Under the pieces are notes generated by a model. It was given only the letters and a program-made list of their open reading frames with translations, ran no database searches and had not been told where the DNA came from. Of a stretch of DNA of 14,855 nt, positions 12,515 through 14,855 are shown piece by piece. The stretch covers positions 1 to 14,855 of the forward strand of contig CALUTA010000023.1 in NCBI GenBank assembly GCA_944323585.1, given 5' to 3'. Numbering within the stretch: position 1 is the stretch's first letter; every line of letters starts with the position of its first letter. The stretch is from Candidatus Gastranaerophilales bacterium. Its GTDB lineage: Bacteria > Cyanobacteriota > Vampirovibrionia > Gastranaerophilales > Gastranaerophilaceae. Made by a program: the position numbers and the translations under genes.

Positions 12515-13420
12515 ATGGAATTTAATGTAAATGATAAATGTATTCATTGCGGAAAATGTATAAATGATTGTATGGGAAAAGCTTTAAAGTTCGATGAAAA
12601 CAGAATTCCCGTACTGGATGAAACAAAGTGTATAAAATGCCAGCACTGTATGGCGATTTGTCCTGTCGGAGCGCTTTCGATTATGGGTAAAAATCCTGAT
12701 GAATCAGAATTGCCTGACAATTTGCCTGCTCCGGAGCAAGTTTTGAATTTGATTAAAAACAGACGCAGCATAAGACACTATAAGCATGAAAACATTGATA
12801 AAGAAAAACTTGAAAAACTGAAAAATATGCTTAACTGGGTTCCGACAGGCGTGAACAATCACGGTCTTCACTTTGCATTTATTGATGATGTTGAGGTTAT
12901 GGATGAATTCAGGGACTATACAAACGGCAAAATGTTACGTGTTTTAAGCTGCTGTGATAAGAGAAATAAAATTTTGATGGGGATTACCGAACCTGTTGTT
13001 AAGTTTCTGACTAAAAAATTTGCCAGATATAAGGATTCTTTTTTGAAGGGCGAGGATATAATTTTCAGGGGTGCACCTCACATGGTTGTGGTGTCGACTC
13101 CGGTAGATGCGCCGTGTGCAGATATTGACCCGACGATTGCGCTTTCGTATTTTGAACTTTATGCAAGAAGCCTCGGTATCGGAACCTGCTGGTGCGGGCT
13201 GGCTTACGCAATGATTAAGGTTTTTCCTGAATTGTGCGAACATCTGGAAATTCCTGAAAATTATAAAGCAGGTTATGTGATGCTTTTTGGAAACCCTGAT
13301 ACTTCTTATCCGAGAGCCACTCAGCCTGAACCTTGCAGAATGATTTCGGTTAAAAAAGGAATAAAAAATTCTACAATACAGGAAAAAGCCAAAAGATTTT
13401 TCTGGAATTTTGTCAGGTAA
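12515..13420 (+). CDS. Ferredoxin-nitroreductase fusion protein
   Basis: The 301-residue protein joins two domains. Residues 1-55 are a bacterial 2[4Fe-4S] ferredoxin, with C-x2-C-x2-C-x3-C at Cys9/12/15/19 and at Cys39/42/45/49. The second set is followed by the usual proline (CP), the first by Met. Residues 72-280 are a nitroreductase fold that binds FMN: NRRSIRHYK (82-90) is the phosphate-binding arginine stretch, GAPHMVVVSTP (186-196) a core strand, ARSLGIGTCWCG (217-228) the flavin loop, and MLFGNPDTSYPR (256-267) the closing strand. Such fusions pass electrons from low-potential donors to flavin in anaerobes; the natural acceptor is unknown. The start has GGAGG four bases upstream. It follows the porin gene by 25 bases and may be read through from it. 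Confidence 0.87.
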   Translation: MEFNVNDKCIHCGKCINDCMGKALKFDENRIPVLDETKCIKCQHCMAICPVGALSIMGKNPDESELPDNLPAPEQVLNLIKNRRSIRHYKHENIDKEKLEKLKNMLNWVPTGVNNHGLHFAFIDDVEVMDEFRDYTNGKMLRVLSCCDKRNKILMGITEPVVKFLTKKFARYKDSFLKGEDIIFRGAPHMVVVSTPVDAPCADIDPTIALSYFELYARSLGIGTCWCGLAYAMIKVFPELCEHLEIPENYKAGYVMLFGNPDTSYPRATQPEPCRMISVKKGIKNSTIQEKAKRFFWNFVR

Positions 13421-13602
13421 TTTGGCCTTTGGACGGGAGCTTCTCCGAAACTTTCTTGTCGGTACAAACTTGCAGGTTGGGTTTTCAGATAAAATGAACA
13501 TTATAAAAATATCTGTATTTATTTCTCTGCGAATTTAAAAACATTTTTTTCCATGATAAAGTATTAGTGGAAAAGTTTAAACATTATAAGGAGAGTACAA
13601 AA

Positions 13603-14855
13603 ATGACTCAGGCATGTATTTGTAATTTAGGTTTAACAACAGATTTCTTCGGGTTTGATTTTTCAAAATACGAAGGAAACGTTGCAAAATTTACGGAAGA
13701 GTTTTCAAAAAGAGCCAACCAGAAAGGCCAGTTTTTGAACTGGGTAAACCTTCCGCAGGAACAGATTAAAAGAGTAGATGAAATTTATACACTTGCTGAA
13801 AAGCTTAAAAACCAGACAGGCTGCGAAAGACTCAGCGTTATGGGTATCGGCGGTTCAAAACACACTGTAGAACATATGTTGAGCATTAACGGTCTGAATG
13901 TTTGCGGTGACAAAATCGCTTTTTATTCTGATGTTGATTCTGCAAGTTTTGAAAGATTTTTGTACAGAATGGGTAACAAAGTTACTTCATCAAACTACAT
14001 GATTGCTTCAAAATCAGGTTCTACTTTTGAAACGAAAGACGGATTTTTGAGAATTCAGCAGATGCTTATTGATGAATATAAAGCTCAGGGCAACAGCGAC
14101 GCTGAAGCTGAAAAGCTTGCAGCAAAACACTTTATTGCCGTAACCGACGCTAACAAAGAAAAAAGCGAATTAAGAAGAACTTCAAACGAAAACGGCTGGC
14201 TCGGTGATTTGTATATCCATGATGATGTCGGCGGAAGATTCTCTGCATTTGACGATCACGCACTTTTTGCTCTTGCTTATGCAGGCATGAAAAAAGAAGA
14301 TATGGTTAAAATGCTTGAAGCTGCTCAGGAAGTTTCTTCAATTTCTTTGTCAGCTGATTTTGACAAAAATATTGCCTTGAAAGAAGGTATTTTCTGGGCT
14401 GATGCTAAATTGAACGGCATTGAAGCTTCTGTTCATCAGTATATGGGTTCAATCTTTGAAAACACAGTTTACTGGCATGCTCAAATGCAGAATGAATCTG
14501 TAAAAGATACTCTGAAACAGGTTGCAAAAGTTCCTGATGCAATGCACCATTCCGCAGAAGCTCATTTCAACCCTGCAAACAAATTAGTTTTTGCTCTCAC
14601 GGTTCCGAACGACAACGGAGTTTGCAGAGAAAATGCCGAAAGCTACATTGGTGCACTTTGCAAATCTTACGAAGTTACAGGCGCATTTTTCTGCGAACAT
14701 GTTGATACTCTTGGCATGGGCTTAACTCCGGAAGCTGCGGGCGCTATGACTCAATTGAGAGCTTACGCTACTGTATATCAGGAAATTGTTGAAAAAACTG
14801 TTAAAGGAATTGCTTTTCCTGAAGTTCTTGACAGCGTTCTTCAGCCGCACGTTGA
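13603..14855 (+). CDS. pgi: Glucose-6-phosphate isomerase, 3' end beyond window
   Basis: This frame stays open from 13603 to the window edge (417 codons visible). Its features are those of phosphoglucose isomerase, which interconverts glucose-6-phosphate and fructose-6-phosphate in cytosolic glycolysis and gluconeogenesis. The two SIS sugar-phosphate domains are marked by VMGIGGSKHT (79-88) and ASKSGSTFET (135-144), with the phosphate-binding Ser/Thr cluster. DDVGGRFSAF (207-216) is the first family signature. QNESVKD (296-302) would contain the catalytic Glu298. MHHSAEAHF (314-322) would supply the catalytic His. Outside these blocks the protein is divergent from textbook bacterial enzymes, for example lacking the usual GK after the NES segment. 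AAGGAG lies nine bases before the ATG, and TGATAAAGT (13554-13562) could be an extended -10. C-ending Asn/Asp codons suggest good expression. The final part, including the second signature, is outside the window. Confidence 0.85.
   Translation, partial: MTQACICNLGLTTDFFGFDFSKYEGNVAKFTEEFSKRANQKGQFLNWVNLPQEQIKRVDEIYTLAEKLKNQTGCERLSVMGIGGSKHTVEHMLSINGLNVCGDKIAFYSDVDSASFERFLYRMGNKVTSSNYMIASKSGSTFETKDGFLRIQQMLIDEYKAQGNSDAEAEKLAAKHFIAVTDANKEKSELRRTSNENGWLGDLYIHDDVGGRFSAFDDHALFALAYAGMKKEDMVKMLEAAQEVSSISLSADFDKNIALKEGIFWADAKLNGIEASVHQYMGSIFENTVYWHAQMQNESVKDTLKQVAKVPDAMHHSAEAHFNPANKLVFALTVPNDNGVCRENAESYIGALCKSYEVTGAFFCEHVDTLGMGLTPEAAGAMTQLRAYATVYQEIVEKTVKGIAFPEVLDSVLQPHV

Noticed and set aside
13432..13447. 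Possible terminator hairpin after the nitroreductase gene
   Set aside because: Only four pairs (GGAG with CTCC, three-base loop) form, and no T-tract follows directly.
12944..13501. 185-codon leftward open frame over the ferredoxin-nitroreductase gene
   Set aside because: It is antisense to a gene with clear domains. Its product is rich in Arg/Ser/Lys without any recognisable motif and it has no ribosome site.
13421..13602. Spacer before the isomerase gene examined for a tRNA, small RNA or small gene
   Set aside because: No cloverleaf was seen; the only ATG-led frame is 14 codons without a ribosome site. Only a weak extended -10 is visible.
1..14855. CRISPR array, transposon, prophage or restriction-modification system
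   Set aside because: No regularly spaced repeats, transposase, integrase, methylase or phage gene was found. The DUF4145-like protein alone does not make a restriction locus.

Overview
The window is AT-rich bacterial DNA. It encodes an outer-membrane porin (so a diderm cell), several secreted or membrane-anchored proteins, and many proteins with a shared short N-terminal signature (MK-x-x-P-V ... F-x-G/A). From memory, and not from any search, that signature together with the base composition and gene style best fits a gut Melainabacteria/Vampirovibrionia lineage (Gastranaerophilales, non-photosynthetic relatives of Cyanobacteria). I regard this placement as likely but unproven.

Layout. Bases 1-125 hold the start of a leftward glucose-1-phosphate cytidylyltransferase gene. 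A divergent, palindrome-rich control region (126-392) separates it from a rightward, translationally coupled trio: acyl-ACP thioesterase, GNAT acetyltransferase, and a flavoprotein with a cysteine motif for an Fe-S cluster. Facing them is a leftward pair: a small one-helix membrane protein, then a HAD phosphatase of the phosphoglycolate phosphatase type. Next, after a degenerate inverted repeat, come a rightward secreted protein behind a consensus promoter and a rightward glucosaminidase-domain protein. These face a leftward two-gene unit: a membrane-anchored PHP-domain phosphoesterase, then a 417-residue protein that may be a divergent nucleotidyltransferase. A leftward CPA1-type K+/H+ antiporter follows.

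The second part starts with a 345-bp, extremely AT-rich spacer. It leads into a strongly signposted gene (perfect Shine-Dalgarno, strong terminator) for a cytosolic protein made of exact 19-residue leucine-rich-like repeats. A leftward pair (DUF4145-like protein with a C-terminal membrane helix, then a TPR protein) is driven by a good promoter whose spacer contains a perfect 18-bp palindrome. Divergently there are an OprP/OprO-like porin and a ferredoxin-nitroreductase fusion. The window ends inside a glucose-6-phosphate isomerase gene that runs off the right edge.

No rRNA, tRNA, CRISPR array, transposase or phage gene was recognised. Most genes are core or accessory metabolism and envelope functions. 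The least explained parts are the shared N-terminal signature, the possible nucleotidyltransferase next to the anchored PHP protein, the 19-residue repeat protein, and several palindromes placed on promoters.
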